A stretch of 64,000 nucleotides of DNA from an uncultured Draconibacterium sp. (GTDB lineage: Bacteria > Bacteroidota > Bacteroidia > Bacteroidales > Prolixibacteraceae): positions 1 to 64,000 of the forward strand of contig NZ_CAJXTC010000011.1 in NCBI RefSeq assembly GCF_913060805.1. The letters run 5' to 3'. The first letter of the stretch is position 1. The number at the start of each line of letters is the position of its first letter. Below are positions 51,091 to 61,448 of the stretch, in pieces. Position numbers and translations under genes: made by a program. Below the pieces are notes generated by a model. It did not search any database. It worked only from the letters and a program-made list of their open reading frames with translations, and had not been told where the DNA came from.

Positions 51091-51125
51091 GCTAAAAATG
51101 CTTAGCGTAAAAACGAAGGCGGCGG

Positions 51126-53342
51126 CTAGTTTATTGCTTTTGCCCGGTTTGAGCTCACAAACAGGATGTTGCCCAGGTCGTTGTAGCCTTCGCTGAATTC
51201 TTCAATATTTTTCAATGCATCGGTAGTAAAACCAATGATTGTAAGGTCGGCATCCGCCGAATATTTCATGATTTTGCTTTTCCGGTCACCCGATTCGTAA
51301 GGCACCATCGAAATGTTCGACGGGCTAATTGGCAAACGTCCGGCTTTTATCAACTCCATCAATTGTTTGCGTTTTTCCTCCATGTCTTGTTCGGGGTAAA
51401 GCGCAAATATTTTAATCTTTCCTTTTTTCCACTCCGGATGACCTAAAATAATGTAACCCAGCAAAATCATCAGGTTTGCATTCACATAATCTTCCGGTCG
51501 TATCCAGATATGAATCTCTTTTTTGTACCCAAAACTTTTGTACGAAGTATTCAGAATACAAATGTCGAAACCGGCCGATTCAACGATTTGATAATTGCCC
51601 GTAATTTCTTTCAAATTTCCCGGATCGGTGCGCGAAAACTCAAACAGAATCAGGTTATTTCCTTTTCCCGAAATTCCGGAAAGTTGCACCACCTGCGCAA
51701 TTGCCGAAGTATACGACGGCGAAATAATTGTGTCGAGATAAACGCGGTTATCACTTCCTGCCGAAAGTTGTATCAAACGGTCGAGTACTTGTTTTGATTC
51801 ATTCGTATTTTTCTCGTTCAGCAACCCTTTTATAAAGTGGATGTAGGTTCCAAATCCGTATTTGTACGATATCCAGCGCATGATGTCGAAAGCAGAACGA
51901 CGTTTAAACGTATCGTGCGAAATACAAACACCAAAAGGTCGCCAGCTTTTATCTTTTTCGCTGTCGGCGCGCTGAAGCATAATTTGCAACTGGCGGCTAA
52001 GTTGGAAGATCACGCCACGGAACAATTTGTTCAGCCCCTGGTTTTCTTCGTTGTTTAGCATGATAACGTAGTAGATTATGGCCATTATTACTACCGAAAC
52101 CGCTGCGTAAGTGGCATTCATTTGAAACATTAGCCACAACGATGAAAGTGTTCCGATAAGCGATAAATGCCAGCTTGAGCGGAAGGTTGGGCGGTAGGCC
52201 GGATCGGCCGCAAAATGTTCGAGTAACGAGATTAAACAAATGGCGCTGTAGGTTACCATGAAAAACATGGAGATAATTTGCGCCACGAAGTCAACGTCGC
52301 CAACAACAACAAATACAAATGCAATAACAATGGTAATCAACGATCCGTTTATGGGTTCGTTATCGGTTTTTCTTCCTTTGGCAAACCAGCGGTTTATGTG
52401 TCCCTGCGGAAAAATATCGTCGTAGCCAATAGCTTGTAAAGTTCGTGGTGCAACCATTATCGATCCTAATGCCGAACTTAATGATGCTGCTGCCAGACCG
52501 ATCGGAATTATTGGTCCCCAAATGGCAATTTTGCTCATAATCAACTGGTCGGCCACCAAATCTTCGGGCGTTGCCGAAACTGCAAATTTGTAGGCAACGG
52601 CAACATAAACCAGCATGCCAACTACTGTTGCCCACAGCGTTCCGCGTGGAATCGATTTTTTAGGATCTTTTAAATCGCCCGAAAGTCCCAAGCCTGCTGC
52701 AAGCCCCGTAAATGCCGGGAATATGATGGTGAATACAAAAAAGAAATTCAGGTTATTGGGAATTTTACTGTGAAAATTAACTACTTCGGGTTTTATCGTT
52801 GAGTCGCCTAAAAAGAACATGGCGATAGAAGTCAATAAAATGGCAACTACCACATACAGTGCTTTCATACCCACATTTGCTCCTTTTGTAAGAATTAGAA
52901 TCGACAGCAAAAACATGGTTGGAATGGAAATCCAACGCCGGTCGGGGATGTAGAAATTATACGTTTCACCAATCCATTTTATTACCGGCTCAAACGCTTC
53001 GCCAAAAGCAATTACATAAAAAGCAACACTAATAGCTTGCGAGAGGTATAAAGCAATACCAATGGCTCCTCCAATGTTCAATCCGAAAGAGCGGCTGATA
53101 ATGTAATAAGCACCACCGCCTTGCACCCGTTGGTTGGTGGCAATTTCGGCAACGGCAAAAGCTGTGGGAATAGTAACAATGTGCCCCAAGGCAACAATGC
53201 CAATTACGCCGATAAAACCAACCTGACCAACAGCCCAGCCAAAACGCAGAAATAAAATTGCTCCAAGGATGGTGGAAAGTGCCGTTAGAAAAACCGGCAA
53301 AGTGCCGAATTTTGCATTAGTGTTTACCAGCGATTTAGCCAT
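51126..53342 (-). CDS. SLC12-like amino acid/cation-chloride permease
   Basis: 738 residues. About 12 membrane helices in an APC fold resembling Na-K-Cl cotransporters: TALSTILGAILFLRFGWAVG, VAEIATNQRVQGGGAYYIIS, IIFPAFTGLAAGLGLSGDLK. The roughly 290-residue C-terminal cytoplasmic domain contains USP-like segments (ILLGYIILGHPEWKKGKIKI, ADLTIIGFTTDALKNIEEFS), also as in SLC12. The ion or amino acid moved is unknown. Stand-alone gene. Confidence 0.85.
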   Translation of the reverse strand: MAKSLVNTNAKFGTLPVFLTALSTILGAILFLRFGWAVGQVGFIGVIGIVALGHIVTIPTAFAVAEIATNQRVQGGGAYYIISRSFGLNIGGAIGIALYLSQAISVAFYVIAFGEAFEPVIKWIGETYNFYIPDRRWISIPTMFLLSILILTKGANVGMKALYVVVAILLTSIAMFFLGDSTIKPEVVNFHSKIPNNLNFFFVFTIIFPAFTGLAAGLGLSGDLKDPKKSIPRGTLWATVVGMLVYVAVAYKFAVSATPEDLVADQLIMSKIAIWGPIIPIGLAAASLSSALGSIMVAPRTLQAIGYDDIFPQGHINRWFAKGRKTDNEPINGSLITIVIAFVFVVVGDVDFVAQIISMFFMVTYSAICLISLLEHFAADPAYRPTFRSSWHLSLIGTLSSLWLMFQMNATYAAVSVVIMAIIYYVIMLNNEENQGLNKLFRGVIFQLSRQLQIMLQRADSEKDKSWRPFGVCISHDTFKRRSAFDIMRWISYKYGFGTYIHFIKGLLNEKNTNESKQVLDRLIQLSAGSDNRVYLDTIISPSYTSAIAQVVQLSGISGKGNNLILFEFSRTDPGNLKEITGNYQIVESAGFDICILNTSYKSFGYKKEIHIWIRPEDYVNANLMILLGYIILGHPEWKKGKIKIFALYPEQDMEEKRKQLMELIKAGRLPISPSNISMVPYESGDRKSKIMKYSADADLTIIGFTTDALKNIEEFSEGYNDLGNILFVSSNRAKAIN

Positions 53343-53445
53343 ATTAACTCTGTTTGTTGTTTTAAAGGTGAAATATAATTCTGAAAAATCAAACGATTTT
53401 AGAAAATTTAGTGATGTTTGTTGTAATCAAGTTCCGGTAATCTAG

Positions 53446-54741
53446 TTATTCGTTTTCAAGTACCCATTGGGCATCCAGTACGAGCATTGAATCGACAGAT
53501 ATGTTTTGTTCGTTTGCTTTTTCGGTTACATTCTTCAACCAGTTTTCATCACTTTTTATTCGCCTGATTACTTCCTGAATCTTTTGGTTGTAGGCTTCAG
53601 GACCTTCGATATGTCCCTGTAGAATATCGAGTGCATCATCAACAAATCCCCAGGCCATATTTACCATGTTCGATTCGGATGCCATTAGCAGAACAACATC
53701 GCTGTTATTAAGTACAGATTGACGATTGATGGAATTGACTTTCACACTCGATTGCTTGCTCTCCGGATAAACTTCATTGTTGTAGTACCAGAACGATGTT
53801 TTATTAAAACACTTTTCGCCTAAGCCCAGATAATACCAGTTCCAGTAAAAACTATCTCCAATTACTAACATATTCGTCTTGTCACTTTCGGTATAATCCC
53901 ACTCAGTGGTCGGATACGACAATGTTTGCGATGGAAGGCCTTTCAACAGGTTCATGCCCCATTCAATATCATTATCAGTTCCCTGACTATAATTTTGTTT
54001 GCGGACGTCGGTGATGATCATGTCCGGTAAATTCCGGCCAGATAATTTTTCTACCTGTTTTATTAAACTGTCGGCAGCAATGGCTGCACCGTACTCACTC
54101 CAGTGAATGCCGTACTGAGGATACAAAATATGCTGCGTTGTATCTTTCATCTGTAAAAACCAGTCGTTGGCGTCAAAACAGTTCACTCCATAAGTGGGCA
54201 GTAATTTGCTGTATTCTTTGTAAAAAGTGCTGTCGGTTGCTTCTTCATTGCTTTCCTCCGGGAAATATTCCGGACAATAAGATGCCTTTCCTGGAGGAAG
54301 AACAACAATCAGTGTTTTGCCAACATTTTCCAGTTCTGTTTGTAATTTTTTTAACGCTTCTACTTTTTTTACAAGATCGGCTCGTCCATTAAAATACTGG
54401 CCGTGATAAGCATCAATATAAGCTTGTTCGAACAAATAATTGTCCTTTCCAACTACCACTCCTTTTGCCGATGCTTGTTTAAAAAGTGAAAACTGAATCT
54501 GATTATGCAAACGCACTAAAAACGGGCGAAATCCGATGTTGTCGTTTATAAATTTCTCCATGTTTGATTGATACTCACCAGAGAACCAGCCGGAAGTTGA
54601 ATACTCCGGTTTCTGTGCAATAATTACACCTCCATGAAGCGGTTCTTCGTGAAATACGTCAACTTTAGCCTGTATTAGTGGTAGAATAAGCACGAATACG
54701 AAACCTGTAAACAATAATATTTTTGTTTTCTGATTCTTCAT
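53446..54741 (-). CDS. AlgJ/AlgX-like SGNH polysaccharide acetylation protein
   Basis: 431 residues with a signal anchor (KILLFTGFVFVLILPLIQA). The domain resembles AlgJ/AlgX, periplasmic partners of MBOAT proteins in O-acetylating exopolysaccharide: DNIGFRPFLVRLHNQIQFSL, GKDNYLFEQAYIDAYHG, PPGKASYCPEYFP, GIHWSEYGAAIAADSL with the catalytic His, and VIGDSFYWNWYYLG with the nucleophile Ser. The usual Asp two before that His is Gly. It begins 2 bases after the algI stop, so both act together. Confidence 0.85.
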   Translation of the reverse strand: MKNQKTKILLFTGFVFVLILPLIQAKVDVFHEEPLHGGVIIAQKPEYSTSGWFSGEYQSNMEKFINDNIGFRPFLVRLHNQIQFSLFKQASAKGVVVGKDNYLFEQAYIDAYHGQYFNGRADLVKKVEALKKLQTELENVGKTLIVVLPPGKASYCPEYFPEESNEEATDSTFYKEYSKLLPTYGVNCFDANDWFLQMKDTTQHILYPQYGIHWSEYGAAIAADSLIKQVEKLSGRNLPDMIITDVRKQNYSQGTDNDIEWGMNLLKGLPSQTLSYPTTEWDYTESDKTNMLVIGDSFYWNWYYLGLGEKCFNKTSFWYYNNEVYPESKQSSVKVNSINRQSVLNNSDVVLLMASESNMVNMAWGFVDDALDILQGHIEGPEAYNQKIQEVIRRIKSDENWLKNVTEKANEQNISVDSMLVLDAQWVLENE

Positions 54742-54743
54742 GA

Positions 54744-56165
54744 TTAAAACCTAAAGTAAATAAACGGGTTAAAGTCGGATGACGTAACTGCACTCAAATT
54801 AATTACCAGCAAAACCAGCAAAATTATACTGACCACGATGTGGGTAGAACGTTTGTATTTGGTGTAAAATACAAATGTTTGAAGCTGTTTTCCTGCCTTT
54901 AAAAGTGTGATTACAGAGAACAACGCGGCAAGAATCATGATGTATTTCGATTCAGTAGTCAGGTGATAATCTGCTAATGATATATCGGTCGAGAACATCT
55001 TTCCAAGGTAAAAGCGAATGTCGGGCAGGTTTTCGATTCGGAAGATTACCCAGCCAACAAGTACAACAATATAGGTAAAAAGTACGCGTGGGATTGTTCC
55101 GATTCGTTTGAAAAGTTTTATTAGAAAAATGCGATCGAGAATAAGAAAACAGCCATGCCAGGCCCCCCAAATAACAAAGTTCCAGGAAGCTCCGTGCCAC
55201 AAACCGGAAATCAGAAACACAGTAATTAAATTGCCGTATAAACGCCTTTGGCTTTTTACCCGGTTGCCGCCAAGTGGAATATACAGGTAATCGCGCATCC
55301 ACTCGCTTAAGGTAATGTGCCAGCGGCGCCAAAACTCGGTAATGTTTTGCGATATGTAAGGATTATTGAAATTCTCGGGGAATTTGAAGCCAAAAATACG
55401 CCCTAAACCAATGGCCATATCGGAGTAGCCGCTAAAATCGAAATAGATTTGAAAAGAATAGGCCACGGCAGCTAACCAGGCCAGGGGAGTGGTAACTTCG
55501 GAATGGGGAAGTGAATAAATGGCATCAACCTGCTCGCCCAGCACATTTGCAATGAGCATCTTTTTCGATAAGCCGATCACAAACCGGTACATTCCGTACA
55601 GCTTCTCATCCAGCGTTTCATTCTTTCTTCTGTCAATAATATCGTCGGCAACCGTATTAAAGCGAACGATCGGTCCGGCAATTAACTGGGGAAACATCAA
55701 AATATACAGGAAGTAATCAGTTATTCTTTTAAGCGGAGCATGCACTTTTCTGTACACATCAATGGTGTATGTCATTGATTGAAACGTAAAAAACGAGATT
55801 CCGATGGGTAACGCTACCGCCGTCCACTGCACCGACTGAAACCCGGCCGATTGAAGCAAGGCATTAAAGTTTTCGATAAAAAAATTGGCATACTTAAAAT
55901 AGGCGAGCAGTCCAATGTTTATGAATACAGATGTCCAAAGGTACAGTTGCCGGTGTTTGGCATCGCGGTGAATTTGGCGAACAACATAAAAGTTAATGGT
56001 TAGCGAAGCCAGTAACAAAAACACAAATTTAGGAGCACCCCAGGCATAAAATACGAGGCTTGAAACAAGCAGCACGTAATTTCTGAATTTGTGCCCAACT
56101 ACGTGATATATAATTAATACCAGTGGTAGAAATATGCAAAGAAAAAGGATACTACTAAATAACAT
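54744..56165 (-). CDS. MBOAT-family O-acyltransferase (AlgI-like)
   Basis: 473 residues, 11-12 helices. Moves acyl groups across the inner membrane for polysaccharide O-acetylation. Typical AlgI landmarks: YAWGAPKFVFLLLASLTINF, LPIGISFFTFQSMTYTIDVY, FPQLIAGPIVRFNTVADDI, WRRWHITLSEWMRDYLYIPL, and GLWHGASWNFVIWGAWHG with the catalytic His. It sits 14 bases after the GH16-like lipoprotein and 2 bases before the AlgJ-like gene. Confidence 0.93.
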   Translation of the reverse strand: MLFSSILFLCIFLPLVLIIYHVVGHKFRNYVLLVSSLVFYAWGAPKFVFLLLASLTINFYVVRQIHRDAKHRQLYLWTSVFINIGLLAYFKYANFFIENFNALLQSAGFQSVQWTAVALPIGISFFTFQSMTYTIDVYRKVHAPLKRITDYFLYILMFPQLIAGPIVRFNTVADDIIDRRKNETLDEKLYGMYRFVIGLSKKMLIANVLGEQVDAIYSLPHSEVTTPLAWLAAVAYSFQIYFDFSGYSDMAIGLGRIFGFKFPENFNNPYISQNITEFWRRWHITLSEWMRDYLYIPLGGNRVKSQRRLYGNLITVFLISGLWHGASWNFVIWGAWHGCFLILDRIFLIKLFKRIGTIPRVLFTYIVVLVGWVIFRIENLPDIRFYLGKMFSTDISLADYHLTTESKYIMILAALFSVITLLKAGKQLQTFVFYTKYKRSTHIVVSIILLVLLVINLSAVTSSDFNPFIYFRF

Positions 56166-56179
56166 ATTTGTGAATTAAC

Positions 56180-58180
56180 TTATTCAACAACAATTTCATA
56201 CACTTTCCCTTTTATATCGTTCTTTGGGAATGGAACGCCGTTTTGCGAGAAGGGTTGAAATGGCCACCACTCGGCATAATGAAATTCCTGCGTAATTATG
56301 CACAACATTTGGTTGTTGGGTATCGATGTGTATTCATCGTTCATATAACCACAAAGTTCCATGTTGTCGGGTGTTGGTCCGGCTCTCCATATAATCTCAG
56401 TTGGTTTCCATTCAATTTCGTAATAGAAATACTCCGGATCGTATAATTTGTCGTTTTTAATCGGGTACTTTGATGTTACCGCTTTGTAATGATCGGTCCA
56501 GCGATGCAGCTCAAATGTTTTGTCTTTGTACGAAATGTCGTCAACTCCCTTAAAAAATTTCTGTGGATCCTGATTGGCCAGATCCCAGTTGGTACAGCAG
56601 AACATCACATTGTCCGATTCGCGGTCATCGTCTTTCAAAAACTCCTCATTATCCCAAGTTGGCGAGGTTTTTACAATCTCAATATCAATTTCGGAATAGA
56701 AGTAATTCTTTTGCTTTTTTGCCAGCGACTCTTCTCCGTCTTCTCCTTTCGGAATGTAACCATCGCGTTCGGCAGGCCGGCGGTTATTCCATTCGGCTTC
56801 GTCCTGGTAAATTAACCAGAAGGCATTTGTGAGTCCGTTCCAAACGTTGTCGTTATTTAATTGTCGCGGGAATTTTATTTTACCCCGGAACTTGCCATAC
56901 GTAAAACCAATGCGTGTTTTTGCTCCAACATTTTGCTTGCGTAATTCCTGCCCCTCAACATTGCCCGGATTTATCAATGTTAGCAAACTATCTTGAATAA
57001 AAGCAGTTTCGCACGGTGTTTGACTGTTAAACGAATGTCCCACAATTAATTCTGTAGAATCGTATTTTTCCATGGCGCTGAAAAAATCATCCTGGGTATA
57101 AGGCTCGTTAATCACGTCGCGAACCAGGGGAACATTTCTCATGGTGTATCCCCTGTCGATGGCATGCGAGTATTGCTCGAAATGAGCGTGCTCGTATAAA
57201 TGTTCAGTACTGTTACACGCGTCCGACAAGTATTGCGTATCGATATTCTCGTCGCGTTGTTGTGCCGGGTTGATGTATAATCCTTTGGCCGGATCGATGG
57301 TTGCCGACACTTTTAAAACACGGTCCGAAGTCGTAACCGACACTCCCTCCATTGTACTTCCTTCGCCATTTCTGAAATAGTAAAACGGATTAATAAAAGC
57401 ACTGTTTTCATCGGTTTGCCCAATGTTTTTAATGTAATCAGGAATATTCGCTAAAGCAGCTTCATCAGCCACAATAAGCATAAACTCATAATTCCCGACC
57501 CGCGGATTTCTTTTCCAGCGGTGGTTAAAATCACCTTTTCGCGATTCATCTTTTATCATCCACAAAGCATCGAGAAAAAGCTGCTGCTCAATATCCCGGT
57601 TTTCCTTTGCAGCTTTTTCCTGAATTGATTTGAACCAATCAGGTGTAGTTCGCATGGCATTTTTTAAACCCTCAATTCGTTCTTTGCTAAAAACCTGCTT
57701 GCTCATATCGCCGCCATAATACAAATGTTCGTCTCTGGGGTTACCTACTATCCGAAATTTATCCGTTATGCTTTTGCCGTTGACCGCCTTAAAACCTGTA
57801 GATACATCTTCCCAGCTCCCGTAAAAGTTCTCGTGGCAATAGGGGTGGAGGTTGCCATTTTTTATTTCAGGGAATTTATAGCTGCTATTCTGGTAGTATA
57901 TTTTGTAATAATATTGTTTCGAGCCATCAGTTTTATCGACTTTAAAACTAAATGAAAAGTTGCCATCACTGGTTTGGTTCGAAGACGGAATGATAATACC
58001 ATCAACTATCGCGTTATCCAAGTCCATTGGTAATGCAACCGTATCACTTTCGCTCAAATTGCTTAACGGGTCGAAATTTTTGATTACACTATTTGTTGTA
58101 TTGGTGCACGAATATAAAGTAGAACTAAATATAGCCAGTAACAAAAAAAATCTAAATAGTTTATTCATTTGGCTTGTCAT
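56180..58180 (-). CDS. Lipoprotein with GH16-like domain
   Basis: 666 residues from ATG 58180; a longer start at 58255 would overlap the upstream gene by 26 bases. Lipobox in FRFFLLLAIFSSTLYSCTNT. The N-terminal 300 residues are of unknown fold. The C-terminal half resembles a GH16 jelly roll: FRGKIKFPRQL..., NGLTNAFWLIYQDEAEWN, then YSEIDIEIVKTSP with the EIDIE catalytic pattern at 497-501, and YYEIEWKPTEIIWRAGPTPD. It may trim or cross-link the polysaccharide made by this operon. No close named family recognised. Confidence 0.7.
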   Translation of the reverse strand: MTSQMNKLFRFFLLLAIFSSTLYSCTNTTNSVIKNFDPLSNLSESDTVALPMDLDNAIVDGIIIPSSNQTSDGNFSFSFKVDKTDGSKQYYYKIYYQNSSYKFPEIKNGNLHPYCHENFYGSWEDVSTGFKAVNGKSITDKFRIVGNPRDEHLYYGGDMSKQVFSKERIEGLKNAMRTTPDWFKSIQEKAAKENRDIEQQLFLDALWMIKDESRKGDFNHRWKRNPRVGNYEFMLIVADEAALANIPDYIKNIGQTDENSAFINPFYYFRNGEGSTMEGVSVTTSDRVLKVSATIDPAKGLYINPAQQRDENIDTQYLSDACNSTEHLYEHAHFEQYSHAIDRGYTMRNVPLVRDVINEPYTQDDFFSAMEKYDSTELIVGHSFNSQTPCETAFIQDSLLTLINPGNVEGQELRKQNVGAKTRIGFTYGKFRGKIKFPRQLNNDNVWNGLTNAFWLIYQDEAEWNNRRPAERDGYIPKGEDGEESLAKKQKNYFYSEIDIEIVKTSPTWDNEEFLKDDDRESDNVMFCCTNWDLANQDPQKFFKGVDDISYKDKTFELHRWTDHYKAVTSKYPIKNDKLYDPEYFYYEIEWKPTEIIWRAGPTPDNMELCGYMNDEYTSIPNNQMLCIITQEFHYAEWWPFQPFSQNGVPFPKNDIKGKVYEIVVE

Positions 58181-58229
58181 ATGGTTTTGCTGTATTGTTT
58201 CGGTTAAGATATGAATTCCAGGTAATTTA

Positions 58230-61200
58230 TTATTCATCAGTTTTTTCTTCTTCATTGGCCTCCATCAATTCCCAATTGTTGTAATCGTAAATATTTCCTT
58301 TCACCCTGAACGATTGACGGATGTTGTATTTCGACCGGGTTTTAAGATTCTGGTGCCACCAGGTCAGGAAGGTATATATTTCGCGTCCAGCCTGCTCTTC
58401 TCCCTGCGTTGGATCGTTATCGTTAAACAATATCGAAGGAATGTCGGCGTTGCTCATGGTACGCCAATCTTCTTCCAAAGGTCCTTTAGCATTAAAATCT
58501 TTTACAAGCATTAAACAGTTCAGGCGTAGAAACAAGTCTTTTCTGAATTTGTCGTAGTTGTAATTTTCCAACGGTACATCCACTACCGCTTTTCCATCGT
58601 AATGATACCATTCCGGACCATGATCGGATGCAATAACGATCTTTGTATTATCATAAACATTGTTATCCTGTAACCATTTCATCCATTTCGAGAAGTCCTC
58701 GAAAAATTTTTCCTGATTTTGGTAAGGGTGCACATTTTTGGTGATTTGACCATCCTTAACAATGTTCCAGGGGGCATGAGTATACTCAGTATGGAAAAAA
58801 ATAAAATTTTTGTCGGTACTCGTATTCACCGAGATGTTGGGTAATATCTGTACAAAATAATGAGGAATTGTTTCGTTGTTCTTCTGATACGATTCATCGA
58901 AATGCACCAGCCAGTTTCGTTCGTTATAAATCAGAGGTTTTAAACATAACGGAACGCCATAAAACAGGGAGTTTTCCCAAAATCGGGTATACCAAATCTC
59001 AACACTGCTGCCGAGTTTCAGCACCTTGTCCCACGAAGGATCCCACCAGGGAATAAAATTATCAAACTGATCCCAATCAACGCTTGCATATCCCATGTTT
59101 CCGCTCGAAAAGTAGTAATCATTTTCCTTTATTCTGTCGTAGAATGTTTCAGTAGCAAGCCGGTACTTGTTAAGTATCGATTCATCACTCATCGCATTCA
59201 TATTCGCAATATTAAAATCATTGCCGTTCATCATTGCCGGCATCGAGGCATAAGTAAAGTTCGAGGTTGATACCGTGTTCGGATACCACTTGAAGCCTTT
59301 AAAAATTTCTTTATACTCCGGATGATCCTCGAGTATATCTTTCATATACCACCCTTGTAATCCATCGGGAATAAAGAACAAAATATTCTCTTTGGTTTGC
59401 GAGAAGGGAATCACTTTATCAACTGCCGGCCCTTTTTTCTGCTCTTTTTTATCGGCAAAAAGTTGTCCTTTCGTTCCCGATTTGTAGGTGCTTTGACCAA
59501 TTGTAATAAGGATAAAAAGTACAAAAGCGATTGTGACATATTTATGATGGTCTTGTTTTATCAGGTATGTAACAAATGACATCGCACCAACAATAAAAGC
59601 AAATTCCAACACGTAAAACCACAGATTAAAAGCGAGTTTGCTTTCTTCTGAGAACATGCTGTCTTGCAAAGTACCGACGTTTACCGGAACAAGAAATGTA
59701 TTTACATAAAACAATATAGATAAGCCCAGCATCAACTTTGTAAGCCCTTTTCGAAGTTGGTTGGGAGCAACTACAAACAGAATAAGTAGAATAAGAAAAG
59801 CAGATGCAGCAATGCTAAAATTGTTTACAATGATGTCGGTAGCAACAAAGTTGAAGTTGTACGGAAACGATGCATAAACCATTAAGGGTTTCCACCAAAA
59901 TACCAGTGTAACGATATAGAATGATACCAGCGTGTAGGCAATAATCCATCTTCGGCTGAATCCGTTTTTATTCACTGCCTTGTTCTGAACTGCGAAATAA
60001 AATGGCAATACAGCTGATCCAATTCCGGCGAGAATAATGGACGCCAAGCTACATTGTTCTTTTATACTTTCCGGTAGCGATAACCAACCGAAAAGTACAA
60101 AGTCGTTATGCATTGTTACCAAAAATATTTCGGTCTGTGCCAAAAGAAATAGGCTTGAAATAACCAGCGAACTACTCCATTTTAGCGATCCGCGCAATCC
60201 GTTACTAAAGAATTTTATTGCTAACAGGATTTGAAGTGGAATGAGAGTAATAACGGATATTACGAGCAACGCATTATTTTCTCCGTGATAATAATATTTA
60301 CCCGAAAGATAGAAGTAAATAACAGCTGCAAATGCGATATAAAAAAACGCGTTATGAATAGTCAGCTGTTGAATTCTAAGTATAGCTTTTTTTACCGGCG
60401 TTTTAATAAGAATAAACGACCAAACAAGTACAATTGCTACTCCGGCAAGTTGTAATGTCAACCCAATAAAATGATCGAACCGATTTGTTATCGACCAGTA
60501 AATTGCTGCCAGCAGCGCAACAACAACCGAAACTTGTGTGGCGTAGAAATATTGCTTTTTATTCTTAAGAAAATCTTCTTTTACGGCGGTTCGAAACGAC
60601 TTGAAAAGCAATCCAATAAAACTGGTTAAAAGCAGCGATCCGAATAGTGATGCAAGGATGCGCATTGGCAGCGGCTCCAGACTTCGGCTCAATGCCCAGT
60701 TAATTTGTGCAATAACCGTTATAAAAGCAAAAACAAAAAAGACTGCCGGAAGGAAAGTCGATAATGAAACTGAGGTCATCGATTTTTCAGAGCGTTTAAA
60801 TACCTCTTTATTGGTTATAAACAGACGTAAAAATGCAAATACGTTGTTCATGGTCCAGTACAGTACCAGCCCCGATGGGAGATTGAACAGCAGCACCAGA
60901 AAAGCTCCGGCAATGACAACCATTTGTTTACGCTCCAATGTGTTTCCATTACGGGTGTAAAAATATACTGTTAACAGATTTACAACTGTCATTAGTATCG
61001 GCAACACATTCACAATCCCAAATAAATGATCGGGTTTTGAGAGGTCGGTTAACGGGCCAAACGATACACCTTGAATAGCTTCCAGGTTGTCGAGGTATTG
61101 ATACGCAGCAATAAAAAACGGGATTTGTACCAGCAGACTTAAAATCGGGATGAGTGCTTTAAACTGGCTGTAACCAAACTGTCGGTTTAATGTTTTTAGG

Positions 61201-61442
61201 TAATAATAGCGCTCCTGCCCGGTATACACCTGCTTAATTTCATCAATTAAAGGTTGCATGCGCTTTTTAATGGCGTCGTCGTGTTTTTTCGCTTTCTCTA
61301 TATAAATGAATATGGGAAGCAGTAACAACGAAATGGCAAAACTTAAAAACAGTATTGCAATTCCATAGCTGCCGGTTAGGTTATAGCCAGCCTCAAAAAT
61401 GGTACGTACTAAAAATATAAATGGTGAAAATATTTTATCCAT
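58230..61442 (-). CDS. YidC-like domain fused to alkaline-phosphatase-superfamily transferase
   Basis: 1070 residues. Residues 1-215 match YidC/Oxa1 (YGIAILFLSFAISLLLLPIF, FKALIPILSLLVQIPFFIAA, LFNLPSGLVLYWTMNNVFAF). The groove Arg of true insertases is Ser38. A polytopic segment of about 12 helices (230-660) follows. Residues about 685-1040 form a sulfatase/LtaS-like catalytic domain: ENILFFIPDGLQG with metal Asp near 693, the nucleophile region SNFTYASMPAMMNG near 730, FHTEYTHAPW, and ASDHGPEWYH near 939. It could transfer phosphoglycerol or phosphoethanolamine to a surface glycan. Its start is 6 bases from the paralogue's stop. Confidence 0.85.
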   Translation of the reverse strand: MDKIFSPFIFLVRTIFEAGYNLTGSYGIAILFLSFAISLLLLPIFIYIEKAKKHDDAIKKRMQPLIDEIKQVYTGQERYYYLKTLNRQFGYSQFKALIPILSLLVQIPFFIAAYQYLDNLEAIQGVSFGPLTDLSKPDHLFGIVNVLPILMTVVNLLTVYFYTRNGNTLERKQMVVIAGAFLVLLFNLPSGLVLYWTMNNVFAFLRLFITNKEVFKRSEKSMTSVSLSTFLPAVFFVFAFITVIAQINWALSRSLEPLPMRILASLFGSLLLTSFIGLLFKSFRTAVKEDFLKNKKQYFYATQVSVVVALLAAIYWSITNRFDHFIGLTLQLAGVAIVLVWSFILIKTPVKKAILRIQQLTIHNAFFYIAFAAVIYFYLSGKYYYHGENNALLVISVITLIPLQILLAIKFFSNGLRGSLKWSSSLVISSLFLLAQTEIFLVTMHNDFVLFGWLSLPESIKEQCSLASIILAGIGSAVLPFYFAVQNKAVNKNGFSRRWIIAYTLVSFYIVTLVFWWKPLMVYASFPYNFNFVATDIIVNNFSIAASAFLILLILFVVAPNQLRKGLTKLMLGLSILFYVNTFLVPVNVGTLQDSMFSEESKLAFNLWFYVLEFAFIVGAMSFVTYLIKQDHHKYVTIAFVLFILITIGQSTYKSGTKGQLFADKKEQKKGPAVDKVIPFSQTKENILFFIPDGLQGWYMKDILEDHPEYKEIFKGFKWYPNTVSTSNFTYASMPAMMNGNDFNIANMNAMSDESILNKYRLATETFYDRIKENDYYFSSGNMGYASVDWDQFDNFIPWWDPSWDKVLKLGSSVEIWYTRFWENSLFYGVPLCLKPLIYNERNWLVHFDESYQKNNETIPHYFVQILPNISVNTSTDKNFIFFHTEYTHAPWNIVKDGQITKNVHPYQNQEKFFEDFSKWMKWLQDNNVYDNTKIVIASDHGPEWYHYDGKAVVDVPLENYNYDKFRKDLFLRLNCLMLVKDFNAKGPLEEDWRTMSNADIPSILFNDNDPTQGEEQAGREIYTFLTWWHQNLKTRSKYNIRQSFRVKGNIYDYNNWELMEANEEEKTDE

Positions 61443-61448
61443 GTGTGG

